In this document: positions 15,688 through 25,627 of the stretch, piece by piece
Layout of the letters: the number at the start of each line of letters is the position of its first letter
Position numbering within the stretch: the first letter of the stretch is position 1
Source of the DNA: Pseudomonadota bacterium
Lineage (GTDB): Bacteria; Pseudomonadota; Alphaproteobacteria; Rhizobiales; Tepidamorphaceae
Length of the DNA: 64,000 nucleotides
NCBI GenBank assembly: GCA_023458595.1
Contig: JAEWYT010000023.1
Location: forward strand, 1 to 64,000
Reading direction: 5' to 3'
Position numbers and translations under genes: made by a program
Notes under the pieces: generated by a model
Database searches by the model: none
What the model saw: the letters and a program-made list of their open reading frames with translations, nothing else
What the model was told of the DNA's origin: nothing

Positions 15688-18175
15688 GAAAAGGGTGTCG
15701 GTGCGCCTTGCCGTCGTCGGCGGCCGCGAGGTTCGCGCCGAGCTGCAGGGCATCGGCGATGCGGGTGAACAGGGCATGCGGCGCCTCTCCCGCGAAATGG
15801 ATGCGGCGAACACGCGCGTCGCCGCCTTCTATCGCCGGGTTCAGATAGCAGCGGCTGCTGCTGCAGCAGCGTTTGCAGCGGGTGCGGCGGCGATGATCCG
15901 CTCCGGCCTGCAGGTGATCGACAACCAAGCCAAGCTCGCGGCTTCGCTCGGCACGACGGTCGAGAGTATCCAGGTGCTGGAGCGCGCCGGTGATCTCGCC
16001 GGCGTCTCCATGGGCGAGATCGAACAGGCGACTATCCAGCTGACCCGGCGCCTGAGCCAGGCAGCAGCCGGAACCGGAGCCGCGGTCGGCGCGCTCGAAC
16101 GTCTCAGGCTGACCTCTCAGGAACTGCAGCGCCTTCCCCTCGACCAGCGCATCGCCGCCATCCAGGAGGCTCTCGCCCGCTACGTGCCTGAGGCCGAGCG
16201 TGCGGCGGTTGCCTCCCAGCTCTTCGGCGATCGCGCCGCGCTCACCTTCCTGCGCATCGACACGGCGACGCTCAGGACGGCGACGCAGGACGTGCGGGAC
16301 TTCGGGGTGGTGGTGTCGCAACAGGACGCGGCGCAGATCGAGCGCACCAATGACGCTCTCTCCCGGCTCGGACTGATCTGGCGTGGGGTCTCGAACCAGC
16401 TGGCGGTCGCCGCAGCGCCCGCCTTGGAAGCCGTTGCGGACGCGCTCGCTGCCATGGCGCGCGCCACCGGGCCGCTCGGGCAGGCCATTCGGCTTCTATT
16501 CGACAATCTCGGACGGCTTGCCTCGATCGCCACCGCCTTCGTCGGGCTCATGGCCGGGCGCTTCGTCGCCAGCATGGTGGTGGCCGCGGTCTCGGTGCGT
16601 GGTCTTGCCACTGCGCTCGTTTTCCTGCGCGGGGCGATCATCCGCACCGGGATCGGCGCGCTGGTCGTGGCGGCGGGTGAGTTGATCTATCAGTTCGGGC
16701 GGCTCGTGCAGGCGACTGGCGGCTTCGGCGCGGCGCTCAATCTGCTGGGCGATGTGGCGCGGGAGGTCTGGGACCGGATCGGCCTGCTCGTCGAGGTGCT
16801 GAAGAACCGGATCGCCGCAGCCTGGCTCGGCATTCAGGCGAACGTCGCCGACGCGCTGCAGGGCGCCCTCGATGCCGTCATCGCTTTCGGCAATCGGACC
16901 GTCAACGTCTTCCAGGGCGCGTTCGACGCCATGGTGGCGATCTGGGGTCGACTGCCGGCAGCGATCGGCGACTTTGCCATTCGGGCGGCCAATGCGCTGA
17001 TCGCCGCCGTCGAATGGATGCTGAACGGCGCCACGCGCGGCATCAACGGCCTGGTTCAGGGGATTGGCGCCGCGCTTTCAGCGATCGGCATCGAGACCGA
17101 AATCAGACTCGTTCCGGATATCGATCTTGGCCGGATCGAGAACCAGTTCGCGGGCGCCGCCGAAGGCGCTGGCGCGGCTGCGCGCGACGCCTTTGCAGCC
17201 GCCTTCGAGACCGATGCATTTCGCGTTCCGGATCTCGGGTTCTCCGCCTTCGCGGAGGATGCCCGTCGCGCCGCCGAGAGCGCCCGCGAAACCGCGAATG
17301 CCCTTGGTGAACTTGCTGGCGCGCCGCTGGAGTCGGTCGCCGCGCTCCGTGAGGCGATGTCCGGGGCGAACACCCAGATCGATGAGGCTGCCGCGGCGAC
17401 GGAGCGGCTCGACACGGCGTTCGGCGCGATCGGTGGCGGCAGTGGCGATGAGGCAGGTGATGGCGCGGGCGCCAGAGGCTCGGCCGGACGTGCCGCTGCA
17501 GCCAGCCGCGAAGCCGGCCGGGAAATCAAGGCGGCGGCTGACGAGGCCGCAACGGGCTGGGCCGCCGTCAGGGACGAGCTCGCGCGCTATGCCGAGGAAG
17601 CCGCGAATTGGGGCAAGGGCCTCGGCAATGCGCTCACCAGCGCGTTCCGGTCGGCCGAAGACGCTGTCGCCAAGTTCGTGACGACCGGCAAATTCGACTT
17701 CAAGGCGCTCGCCGATAGCATCCTGGCAGACATCACCCGCATCGCGTTGCGCTCGGCGATCCTTGGGCCGCTTGCGAACGCGCTCGGCGGCGTGGGTGGC
17801 GGCGGCGGGATCTTCGGCAATCTGTTCGGCGGGGGCGGCGGCATCCTGTCGGGCATCTTCCACGCGGGCGGCATCGTCGGCGCGCCGGCTCCGCAGCGGC
17901 TCGTACCGGCGCTCGCCTTTGCCGGTGCGCCACGCCTGCATGGCGGCGGCATGGCGGGTCTTCGTCCCGACGAGGTGCCCGCCATCCTGCAGCGGGGCGA
18001 GATGGTGCTGTCGCGCTCCCAGCTCGCAGCGATGGGCTCGGCCCGCGACACGCGCCCTCCCGTCAATGTGGTGATGAACATCTCGACACCCGACGCGAAC
18101 AGCTTCCGCTACGCGCAAGGCCAGATCGCGGCGGACGCCGCCCGCGCCATGGAACGAGCGCGGCGTAATCTCTGA
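15680..18175 (+). CDS. Tail tape measure protein
   Basis: An 831-residue protein, the longest in the tail module before the tip genes. The N-terminal part is a long helical, Ala-rich region with a possible hydrophobic segment near 53-75. The region around 80-180 (TVESIQVLERAGDLAGVSMGEIEQ) is typical of lambda-like tape measures. Two further hydrophobic stretches lie near 285-335, and the Gly-rich C-terminus (GGGGIFGNLFGGGGG, then FHAGGIVG) is characteristic of the family. It sets tail length and is ejected into the host envelope. Confidence 0.92.
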   Translation: MAEKRVSVRLAVVGGREVRAELQGIGDAGEQGMRRLSREMDAANTRVAAFYRRVQIAAAAAAAAFAAGAAAMIRSGLQVIDNQAKLAASLGTTVESIQVLERAGDLAGVSMGEIEQATIQLTRRLSQAAAGTGAAVGALERLRLTSQELQRLPLDQRIAAIQEALARYVPEAERAAVASQLFGDRAALTFLRIDTATLRTATQDVRDFGVVVSQQDAAQIERTNDALSRLGLIWRGVSNQLAVAAAPALEAVADALAAMARATGPLGQAIRLLFDNLGRLASIATAFVGLMAGRFVASMVVAAVSVRGLATALVFLRGAIIRTGIGALVVAAGELIYQFGRLVQATGGFGAALNLLGDVAREVWDRIGLLVEVLKNRIAAAWLGIQANVADALQGALDAVIAFGNRTVNVFQGAFDAMVAIWGRLPAAIGDFAIRAANALIAAVEWMLNGATRGINGLVQGIGAALSAIGIETEIRLVPDIDLGRIENQFAGAAEGAGAAARDAFAAAFETDAFRVPDLGFSAFAEDARRAAESARETANALGELAGAPLESVAALREAMSGANTQIDEAAAATERLDTAFGAIGGGSGDEAGDGAGARGSAGRAAAASREAGREIKAAADEAATGWAAVRDELARYAEEAANWGKGLGNALTSAFRSAEDAVAKFVTTGKFDFKALADSILADITRIALRSAILGPLANALGGVGGGGGIFGNLFGGGGGILSGIFHAGGIVGAPAPQRLVPALAFAGAPRLHGGGMAGLRPDEVPAILQRGEMVLSRSQLAAMGSARDTRPPVNVVMNISTPDANSFRYAQGQIAADAARAMERARRNL

Positions 18176-18186
18176 CGGGTCGACAG

Positions 18187-18789
18187 ATGAGTGGATTTCA
18201 CGAGGTGCAGTTCCCGCCCGACATCTCCTACGGGGCGTCGGGCGGACCGGGATATTCGACGACCGTGGTGACGACCGTGTCGGGGCACGAGCGCCGCAAT
18301 GCCAACTGGGCCGCCGCGCGAGGCAAATGGAACGTCGCGCATGGCCTCAAGAAGCGCGAGCAGGTCGCGGCGCTGATCGCCTTCTTCCGCGCCCGCAAGG
18401 GCCGCGCCTATGGCTTCCGCTTCAAGGACTGGACCGACTACCAGGCGTTCGCGCAGGTGCTGGGCATCGGCGATGGCGCCAACAAGACCTTCCAGCTCGT
18501 CAGGCGCTATGCGAGCGGCGGCGAGATCGAGAGCCGCATCATCGCCAAGCCGGTTCCTGGCACGGTCAAGATCTACCGCGACGGCGTCGAGGCGGTCACG
18601 GGCTGGACGGTGAACACGGCGACAGGGCTCGTGACCTTCACGACCGCGCCGGCGTCCGGCGTTCAGGTGACGGCGGATTTCGAGTTCGACGTGCCGGTTC
18701 GCTTCGACAGCGATCAGATGGACATCACCATCGAGACCTATCAGCTCGGCAGCTGGGGCCAGATCCCGGTGCTGGAGATCCGCCCATGA
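18187..18789 (+). CDS. DUF2460 distal tail protein (GTA gp12-like)
   Basis: A 200-residue protein that starts with FHEVQFPPDISYGASGGP and contains VALIAFFRARKGRAYGFRFKDWTDY-type signature regions of DUF2460 (TIGR02217). Homologues are the distal tail subunit of the Rhodobacter gene transfer agent and related siphophages. It begins 11 bases after the tape measure stop and overlaps the DUF2163 gene by ATGA. Confidence 0.92.
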   Translation: MSGFHEVQFPPDISYGASGGPGYSTTVVTTVSGHERRNANWAAARGKWNVAHGLKKREQVAALIAFFRARKGRAYGFRFKDWTDYQAFAQVLGIGDGANKTFQLVRRYASGGEIESRIIAKPVPGTVKIYRDGVEAVTGWTVNTATGLVTFTTAPASGVQVTADFEFDVPVRFDSDQMDITIETYQLGSWGQIPVLEIRP

Positions 18790-20366
18790 AGTCAACATCG
18801 ACAGCGCTCGCCACCCACCTGGCGGGGCCGGTGACCACGCTCGCCACCTGCTGGCGCATCACGCGCATCGACGGGCGCGAGTTCTTCTTTACCGATCACG
18901 ATCGCGACCTCGTCTTCGATGGCGATCTCTACAAGGCGAGCTCCGGCTATTCGCGCACGGCGATCGCCAATGATGCGAGCCTCAGCGTCGACAATCTCGA
19001 CGTAGAGGGCGTGTTCGATGACGAGGCCATCACCGAGGAGGAGCTGCGCGCGGGTCTCTTTGATCAGGCGGAGGTGCGCATCTTCCTAGTCAACTGGGCC
19101 GATCCTTCGATGGGCGCGCTTCGCATGCGGCGCGGCTGGTTTGGCGAGGTGGTGCTGACCGAGCAAGGCGTTTTCCGCACAGAGCTGCGCGGCATGACGC
19201 AGGCGCTCTCCCAGCGCATCGGCGAGCTTTACAGCCCGGAATGCCGCGCCGATCTCGGCGACCCGCGTTGCAAGGTGCCGATCCACCCGCCCGAGATCCA
19301 GCGTTCGACGTCCTATGCCGTCGGCGACACCGTCCGAATACGAACCTCATCGGCGCTCACGACGATCGGCATTCCCTTCGTCAATCCCGGCTTCGACGCA
19401 GGCAATCTCTCCGGCTGGACCGTCGCCTCCGGTTCGGCAGCCGCCAAGACCGCGAGCGGAACGCTTGGGCCGAAGACCGGCACGCATTTTCTCGAAGGCG
19501 GCAATGTCGCGAGCTTCGAGCTGCGTCAGACCGTAGATCTCTCCCATGTTCTCGATGAGCCCATCCTCGATGCCGGCGACTACCGCCTGACCGTGGGCGG
19601 CTGGCGGGCCAATGGCGGCGGCAACACCGTCGATCAGGGACGGCTGCGCGTGCAGTTGCTCGATGAATTGGGCGCTGTGCTGGCCACACCGCTCGACACC
19701 GGCAATGAGGCGACGACCGGCCTCTGGACGCTCCGCCAGGTCGCCGACGCGCTGGTTCCCTCGGGCACCCGGCAGCTGCGCGTGATCTTCAACGGCACGA
19801 GGGTCAGCGGCTCGGTGTGCAATGCCGCGCTCGACGCCGTCAGCGGCTTCTTCACCGACACGACGACAGGCGTCGGCACAGCGACCGTGTTTGAGAATCG
19901 CGTCTACCGCTGCGTCGGTGCGGGTACGACGGCTGCTGACCAGCCAGCCTATGACACTTCCGTCGGCCAGCAGACCACCGACGGAACGGCCGTGTTTGAG
20001 GCCATGGAGTCCTGGAGTCGGGCCGGGATCGTCACCGATGTCGTCGACCGGGCGGTGTTCACGGCATCGGTCGACGAGTCCCGCGCGACCGACGGCTGGT
20101 TCGCCGGCGGCGTGCTGGCCTGGGAGAGCGGGCCGAATGCCGGACGCTCGATCGAAGTGAAGGCGTGGACCCAAGCAACGGGCCGCGCCGAGCTGTTCCT
20201 GCCCATGGGCTATGCGATCCGGGTCGGCGACCTCTTCCGCATCCATCCCGGCTGCGACAAGCGCCTCGACACCTGCATCGCCCGCTTTGCCAACGTCCTC
20301 AACTTCCGCGGCGAGCCCTACGTGCCGGGGCAGGACGCCATGATGAGCTATCCCGATGCCCGCTGA
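18786..20366 (+). CDS. DUF2163 tail hub protein with inserted jelly-roll-like domain
   Basis: A 526-residue protein. Residues 1-190 match DUF2163 (CWRITRIDGREFFFTDHDRDL; LYSPECRADLGDPRCKV), the GTA gp13-type hub. The final ~100 residues carry the usual C-terminal module with CDKRLDTCIARFANVLNFRGEP (four conserved positions with two Cys in this stretch). Between them, residues about 195-360 form an extra beta-rich domain (NPGFDAGNLSGWTVASGSA ... GTRQLRVIFNGTR) that looks like a carbohydrate-binding jelly roll. It starts by ATGA overlap with the DUF2460 gene. Confidence 0.88.
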   Translation: MKSTSTALATHLAGPVTTLATCWRITRIDGREFFFTDHDRDLVFDGDLYKASSGYSRTAIANDASLSVDNLDVEGVFDDEAITEEELRAGLFDQAEVRIFLVNWADPSMGALRMRRGWFGEVVLTEQGVFRTELRGMTQALSQRIGELYSPECRADLGDPRCKVPIHPPEIQRSTSYAVGDTVRIRTSSALTTIGIPFVNPGFDAGNLSGWTVASGSAAAKTASGTLGPKTGTHFLEGGNVASFELRQTVDLSHVLDEPILDAGDYRLTVGGWRANGGGNTVDQGRLRVQLLDELGAVLATPLDTGNEATTGLWTLRQVADALVPSGTRQLRVIFNGTRVSGSVCNAALDAVSGFFTDTTTGVGTATVFENRVYRCVGAGTTAADQPAYDTSVGQQTTDGTAVFEAMESWSRAGIVTDVVDRAVFTASVDESRATDGWFAGGVLAWESGPNAGRSIEVKAWTQATGRAELFLPMGYAIRVGDLFRIHPGCDKRLDTCIARFANVLNFRGEPYVPGQDAMMSYPDAR

Positions 20367-20805
20367 GATCATTACCCCTGAGGCCGTCACACCCGAGGCG
20401 GTCGTCACCGATGCCCGCGGCTGGCTTGGCGTTCCCTGGCGGCATCAGGGGCGCACGCGTTCGGGCATCGACTGCGTCGGGCTGGTGGTCTGCGTCGCCC
20501 GGGCGCTCGATCTCTCGGACTATGACAGCACCGGCTACAGCCGCCGCGCTCAGGGACAGGGTTTCGTCGAACATTTCCGGGGCAACATGGACGGCGTGGC
20601 CATCCCGGAGGCCCAGCCCGGTGACGTGCTCGTCTTCGCCGATCAGGCCTATCCCTGCCACTGCGGCTTCCTGACCGAGCGGCTCGGCCATCCCCATCTG
20701 CTGCACGCCCATGCGACCCGCAGGCAGGTCATCGAAGAGCCCTATGCCGGCGAGTGGCCGGCCAAGGTCAAATTCGCCTTTCGCTTTCGCTCTCCCGGAC
20801 ACTGA
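20356..20805 (+). CDS. NlpC/P60 tail-tip peptidase
   Basis: A 149-residue protein with the NlpC/P60 pattern: catalytic Cys in SGIDCVGLVV, then a His-containing strand (CHCGFLTE) and a second His region (HLLHAHA). It is the phage cell-wall peptidase (TIGR02219 type, GTA gp14) that opens peptidoglycan during DNA injection. The start overlaps the DUF2163 gene by 11 bases in another frame. Confidence 0.92.
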   Translation: MPAEIITPEAVTPEAVVTDARGWLGVPWRHQGRTRSGIDCVGLVVCVARALDLSDYDSTGYSRRAQGQGFVEHFRGNMDGVAIPEAQPGDVLVFADQAYPCHCGFLTERLGHPHLLHAHATRRQVIEEPYAGEWPAKVKFAFRFRSPGH

Positions 20806-20811
20806 ACTCTC

Positions 20812-23800
20812 ATGGCCATCCTCGTCGCAGTAGGCGGGGCCGCGCTCGGCTCCGCCGTCGGTCTCGGCTGGCAGGCAGGCTGGCTGGTGGGCTCCGTCGT
20901 CGGCAGCCTGCTGTTTCCCGCCAAGGGGCAGAACGTCACCACCGAGGGTCCGCGGCTGGGCGATCTGACCGTCTCGTCCTCCGCCTACGGCGCATCGATC
21001 CCGATCGGCTACGGCACGCTGCGCATGGCCGGCAACATGATCTGGTCGTCGGGCATTCGCGAACAGCAGAACGTCACCCGCACCCGATCCGGCGGCAAGG
21101 GCGGCGGCGGGCGCAGCACCCAGACCTCGATCAGCTATTCCTATTTTGCGTCTTTCGCGCTGAGCTTCGGTGAGGGCCCAGCCGAGGACGTGCTGCGCAT
21201 CTGGGCCGACGGCAAGCTGATCTACGACAAGACCGGTTCGAGCCCGGACGTGGCCAAGCCAAACCTGCGCTTTCGTTTTCATCGCGGCAGCGATGCCCAA
21301 TTGCCCGACCCGCTGATCGAAGCTCATGTGGGCGCCGGTCGCGCACCGGCCCATCGCGGCCTCTGCGTCATCGTCTTCGAGGATCTGGCGCTCGCCGACT
21401 TCGGCAACCGCATCCCGAACATCACGGCGGAGATCACCTATCGGCGCGCCGCGCAGCAGCCCTATCAGCTCCTGGACTTCATCACGACGGGCGAAGGCGG
21501 CTATTTCGGGTCCTACCAGATCAGCGACCTCGCGGTCGATTGGCGGCGCGGCTACGGCTACTTCGTCTCGTCGAGCAGCAACGCCGAAGCCGCCGGTATC
21601 CGCCGCTTCAATCTTCGCACCATGGCGGAAGACCGCCAGGCGCGGATGACCGATGTGGCCGCCGCCACGCCCAACAATTTCCCGAGCACGCTGTTCTGCG
21701 GCGAGGACGGTCACCTTTACCTGACCGTCGGCTCGGGCAACTCGCGGCCGATCATCCGGGGCGAGCCGAATGCGCTGAAGGAAGTGGGCCGCTTCGGCTT
21801 CACCAGCACCGGCCTTTCCAACACCACGACCCGCTTCGTGACGACGACCTGGTTGGGCATGATCTCGGCCTACGGGCAATCCGGTCGGGTCGATTTTCTG
21901 CTGACCGGCTCGCTCTTCAACGACATTGGCCTGCTGCACGCCGACAGCATGGGCTACGTCTGGGGCGCCGGCCAGACGGTGACGGAATCGCGCGTTCGGG
22001 GCGCAATCGGCGGCGCCGTCGGCGAGGGTTATGGCGATGGCTGGATTCTGGCGAGCGCGACATCGAGCAGTCTGAACCACACCAGCCTCGGGCTCTACCG
22101 CATCCGGGTTTCAGCCTTCGCGCAGTATGACAGTCTCACCGGCCAATCGCTCGGCGTCACGTTCGAAAAAGTGGCGAGCTTCACGCCTGCGCAGATCGAA
22201 GCTGGCGCGACGGGGTTCTACAGCGATGCGGGCGGACTGACCTACGACGCCACCGACGACAGCGTCATCTTCCAGATCACGATGTCGAACGGCGGCTCGG
22301 CCGGTACGATCTATGCGATCAAGTGGCGCGCCGACACCGGGATCGTCTGGAAGACGGCCGTCCCGCACAAGATCAACTACGAGGGCCCGTTCTTCGGCCA
22401 GAGCCGCTTGCGGGGCCAGCGCTGGACGCTGATGCGCTCGACGCGCGTCGTCCAGCTCGACACGGCGACGGGCGCCATCGTGCTCAACGAGATCTGGCCG
22501 GGCGCGGTCAGTGAACAGGGCGCACAGGTCTACGACGCCGTCACCGACACCCATCTGGTGCGCGGCAGCAGCGGGTGGGCCCGGCTGTTCCTCAATCGCG
22601 GCGGTGGCGAGGGCGAGGCGCTGTCATCCATCGTCGCCGATCTCTGCGGACGCGCCGGCCTCGGGCTCGCCGACATTGACGTCGCCGAGCTCACGCCATC
22701 CGTGCCCGGCTATGTGATTGGCCGGCAGACCACCGTGCGCGGCGCGATCGAGCCGCTGGCGCAGGCCTATTTCTTCGACGCCGCCGAAAGCGACGACACG
22801 CTTCGCTTCCGAAATCGCGGGCGCGCGCCGGTCGCCACGATCCCGGCCGAATACCTTGTGCCGCTCGACAGCCAGACGGGCGAAAGCTGGCGCGAGCGCC
22901 GCACGCAGGAAGTCGAGCTGCCCGAGCGCGTCGCCGTCGTCTACATGGACCGCGACGCCGACTATCAGCAAGGCACGCAGAGCGAGAAGCGGGCATCACT
23001 GCCGCTGCCCACCATGCATTCGCGCAACCAGGCGAGCCTTGAGCTCGCGCTCGCCATCGACGCCACAACGGCCAAGCGAATCGCCGCCAAGACCCTCTTC
23101 AGCGCCTGGATCGAGCGCAGCGCCTACGAAGCCGAACTGCCGCCAGACTGGCTCCGGCTCGATCCGACCGATGTGGTGGATGTGGTGTTCGCCACTGGTT
23201 CGACCTTCCGGACGCGGATCAACCGTCTCGACGTCGGCGCGGATTTCTCGCTCGCGGTGAAGGGCGTCTCGGAGACCGCCGCCACCTATGTCTCCTCGGT
23301 CATTGCCGATGGCGGTTCGGGCAAACCCGTCCAGCTCGTGGGCGCGAACGCCGCCACGCGCCTGATCTTGCCCGACCTGCCGCTCCTGCGCGATGTCGAT
23401 GATGCGGGCGGTGCGGGCTCTCGGGTCTACTATCTGATGGCGGGGTTCGGCGGCCCCGGCTGGCCCGGAGCCGCCCTCTATCGCAGCGCCGACGGTTCCG
23501 CATGGGCGCAGGTCGGGCGGGCCCTCAGCGAAGCCGCCTGGGGCGCTACGGCGACTGCGCTGGGCAGTCCACGCTCGCCGTTCGGCACCGACGAGGAGAA
23601 CAGCCTCACCGTCTTCATGACCACCGGCGGCGAGCGGTTGGAGAGCGTCACGCAGGAGGCGCTGGTCAATGGCGCCAACGCGGCCCTCGTGCTGAAGGCC
23701 AATGGCGAGCCCGAGATCATCCAATTCCGCGATGTGACGCTGAACCCGGATGGCTCCTACACGCTTAACTGTCTGCTGCGCGGCCGGCGTGGAACGGACG

Positions 23801-24324
23801 TCTTCGTCGAGGGCCATACGGCGGGCGAACTCTTCGCGCTGCTCGATCCTGACGATGTCGAGACGCTGGTCACCGCACTCGGCGATCTCAATTTGCCGCG
23901 GTCCTGGCGCGCCGTTGGTTTCGGCACGCTGTTCGAGGATGCCGAGACTCTCGTCCAGAGCCACGGCGGCCGCGACCTCAAGCCCTATGCACCGTGGAAC
24001 GTGCGCGCAGCTCCAAGCGGCAGCCCGACGAACATCACGCTCTCCTGGGTTCGTCGCACGCGCATTGGCGGTGAGCTCAAGGATGGGACCGGCGTGGTGC
24101 CGCTCGGCGAGGCGAGCGAGGCCTATGAGATCGACATCCTAGATGGTCCCGGCGGTGCGGTGCTCCGCACGCTCGCCTCCACCAGCCCGAGCGCCGTCTA
24201 CGCCAATGCCGACATCCTGGCCGATTTCGGCGTCGTGCCGGCTGCTCTGTCCGTAGCCGTCCATCAAATGAGCGCGGTCGTGGGTCGCGGGTTTCCGCGC
24301 GCCGTCACCTTGGAGGTTACCTGA
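20812..24324 (+). CDS. Large tail hub / host-recognition protein (GTA gp15 position)
   Basis: An 1170-residue tail tip protein. The N-terminus is hydrophobic and Gly-rich (LGSAVGLGWQAGWLVG), then GPRLGDLTVSSSAYGASIPI and a region like the first domain of rcc01698-type tail proteins. Residues about 240-610 look like a beta-propeller (repeated YGYFVSS, LFCGEDGHLYLTVG, YVWGAG elements) where the Rhodobacter agent has its TIM-barrel domain. The C-terminal half returns to the conserved hub (VPGYVIGRQTTVRGAIEPLAQ) and ends in a fibronectin-like module (APWNVRAAPSG). A host receptor-binding role is inferred. Confidence 0.85.
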   Translation: MAILVAVGGAALGSAVGLGWQAGWLVGSVVGSLLFPAKGQNVTTEGPRLGDLTVSSSAYGASIPIGYGTLRMAGNMIWSSGIREQQNVTRTRSGGKGGGGRSTQTSISYSYFASFALSFGEGPAEDVLRIWADGKLIYDKTGSSPDVAKPNLRFRFHRGSDAQLPDPLIEAHVGAGRAPAHRGLCVIVFEDLALADFGNRIPNITAEITYRRAAQQPYQLLDFITTGEGGYFGSYQISDLAVDWRRGYGYFVSSSSNAEAAGIRRFNLRTMAEDRQARMTDVAAATPNNFPSTLFCGEDGHLYLTVGSGNSRPIIRGEPNALKEVGRFGFTSTGLSNTTTRFVTTTWLGMISAYGQSGRVDFLLTGSLFNDIGLLHADSMGYVWGAGQTVTESRVRGAIGGAVGEGYGDGWILASATSSSLNHTSLGLYRIRVSAFAQYDSLTGQSLGVTFEKVASFTPAQIEAGATGFYSDAGGLTYDATDDSVIFQITMSNGGSAGTIYAIKWRADTGIVWKTAVPHKINYEGPFFGQSRLRGQRWTLMRSTRVVQLDTATGAIVLNEIWPGAVSEQGAQVYDAVTDTHLVRGSSGWARLFLNRGGGEGEALSSIVADLCGRAGLGLADIDVAELTPSVPGYVIGRQTTVRGAIEPLAQAYFFDAAESDDTLRFRNRGRAPVATIPAEYLVPLDSQTGESWRERRTQEVELPERVAVVYMDRDADYQQGTQSEKRASLPLPTMHSRNQASLELALAIDATTAKRIAAKTLFSAWIERSAYEAELPPDWLRLDPTDVVDVVFATGSTFRTRINRLDVGADFSLAVKGVSETAATYVSSVIADGGSGKPVQLVGANAATRLILPDLPLLRDVDDAGGAGSRVYYLMAGFGGPGWPGAALYRSADGSAWAQVGRALSEAAWGATATALGSPRSPFGTDEENSLTVFMTTGGERLESVTQEALVNGANAALVLKANGEPEIIQFRDVTLNPDGSYTLNCLLRGRRGTDVFVEGHTAGELFALLDPDDVETLVTALGDLNLPRSWRAVGFGTLFEDAETLVQSHGGRDLKPYAPWNVRAAPSGSPTNITLSWVRRTRIGGELKDGTGVVPLGEASEAYEIDILDGPGGAVLRTLASTSPSAVYANADILADFGVVPAALSVAVHQMSAVVGRGFPRAVTLEVT

Positions 24325-25604
24325 TGCCCAGCCCCAATCTGGCCGTGACCCATGTCGCCGCCGCCCAGAACCAGAAGGAGGTCACGATCAACGACGCGGT
24401 CGATGCCCTCGACAACTCCATGAATCGGGCGTTGTCACTGGCTATGGCTGACGCCAACGTGACGTTGACCAGCGCGCAAGCCAACCGCAACGGCCTGATC
24501 GTCCTCACCGGCACGCTGACGGCTGCGCGCGTCCTGACGTTGCCCGTCAATCATCGGCGGCTCGCGATCCGGAACGCGACCAGCGGCGGCCAGGAGGTCC
24601 GGGCCAAGTACGCGGGTTCGGGCGCGGAGGTCATCATCGTGCACGACGCCACCGTGCTGGTGCAGGGCAATGGCAGCGATCTCTTCGGAGTCGGCGGCGG
24701 CGCCGGCGCACTCAACGACCTGACCGACGTCGCGGCCGGTGCCGCCGTCGCCAGCGACGTGCTCCAGTTCGATGGCGCGCTCTGGAGTGCTGCCGGCGTT
24801 GGCATCTTCCAGCGCGCCCTGCTGCCCTTCCGGGGCGCACTCGTACGGCGGACCACGAACTTCAGCGTCTCGACGACCGGCGCCTATGTCGCGGTCCCCT
24901 GGCAGAGCGCCGTCTACGACAGCGACGCGCTCTGGGACTCCGGCCAGCCGACGCGGCTTACCGTGCCGGCCGGTGTAACCAAGGTCCGGCTCACGGGCAA
25001 TATCGAGTGGCAGACCTCGCCGACGAGCCAGCTGGTCGAGATCCGCATGAACGGCGGCGGCGTGATCGGTGGCGGCTCCTTCATCGTCCGCGGCGACAGC
25101 GGCTACAGCAACCAGATGCGGAACATCGCGAGCGCGGTCCTCCCGGTCGTCGCCGGCGACTGGTTCGAGCTTACGGTGTTCGTCAGCGCCTCAGGCGAGC
25201 TCCGGGGCATGGAGCGCACCTGGTTCGCGCTCGAAGTCGTCGAGACCGAGGACGCGGCCGATCCGCCGGCGGACTTCGCCTTCGCGAAGGCGGGCGCGCC
25301 CGCCGCCTCGGAGGTGTTGCTGCGCACGGTCGTGGCCCGGCGCTCGCGGCTTAAGGTCGATCTCGCCGGTAGTCAGGGCGCGGCCGGAGTCGCGGCCACC
25401 GCAGAGACGGACCTCGATGTCCAGCGCAACGGCACGAGCATCGGCACCATCCGCTTCGCGGCGAGCGCCTCCGCGGCCGTCTTCATCGCCGCGAGCGAGA
25501 CCGTCCTTGAACCGGGCGACCTGCTCGAGGTGATCGCGCCCGGAAGCCCCGACGCCACGCTCGCCGACATCGCGATCACGCTCGCCGGGACGCTGGTGAT
25601 CTGA
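24324..25604 (+). CDS. Tail fibre-like protein with DUF2793-type N-terminus
   Basis: A 426-residue protein starting MPSPNLAVTHVAAAQNQKEV, the hallmark of DUF2793-type N-termini of alphaproteobacterial phage tail fibres. After a Gly-rich linker, two beta-rich domains follow (about 165-300 and 315-426), the first a C1q/TNF-like jelly roll by pattern (WQSAVYDSDALWDSGQPTRL). It overlaps the hub gene stop by one base. It probably decorates the tail tip and contacts the host surface. Confidence 0.75.
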   Translation: MPSPNLAVTHVAAAQNQKEVTINDAVDALDNSMNRALSLAMADANVTLTSAQANRNGLIVLTGTLTAARVLTLPVNHRRLAIRNATSGGQEVRAKYAGSGAEVIIVHDATVLVQGNGSDLFGVGGGAGALNDLTDVAAGAAVASDVLQFDGALWSAAGVGIFQRALLPFRGALVRRTTNFSVSTTGAYVAVPWQSAVYDSDALWDSGQPTRLTVPAGVTKVRLTGNIEWQTSPTSQLVEIRMNGGGVIGGGSFIVRGDSGYSNQMRNIASAVLPVVAGDWFELTVFVSASGELRGMERTWFALEVVETEDAADPPADFAFAKAGAPAASEVLLRTVVARRSRLKVDLAGSQGAAGVAATAETDLDVQRNGTSIGTIRFAASASAAVFIAASETVLEPGDLLEVIAPGSPDATLADIAITLAGTLVI

Positions 25605-25627
25605 TCGACAGTTTGAGAACCACGACG

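Noticed and set aside
20299..22080. 593-residue minus-strand frame across the NlpC/P60 and hub genes
   Set aside because: Same GC-driven artefact; it covers two confidently identified genes on the plus strand and has no ribosome site.
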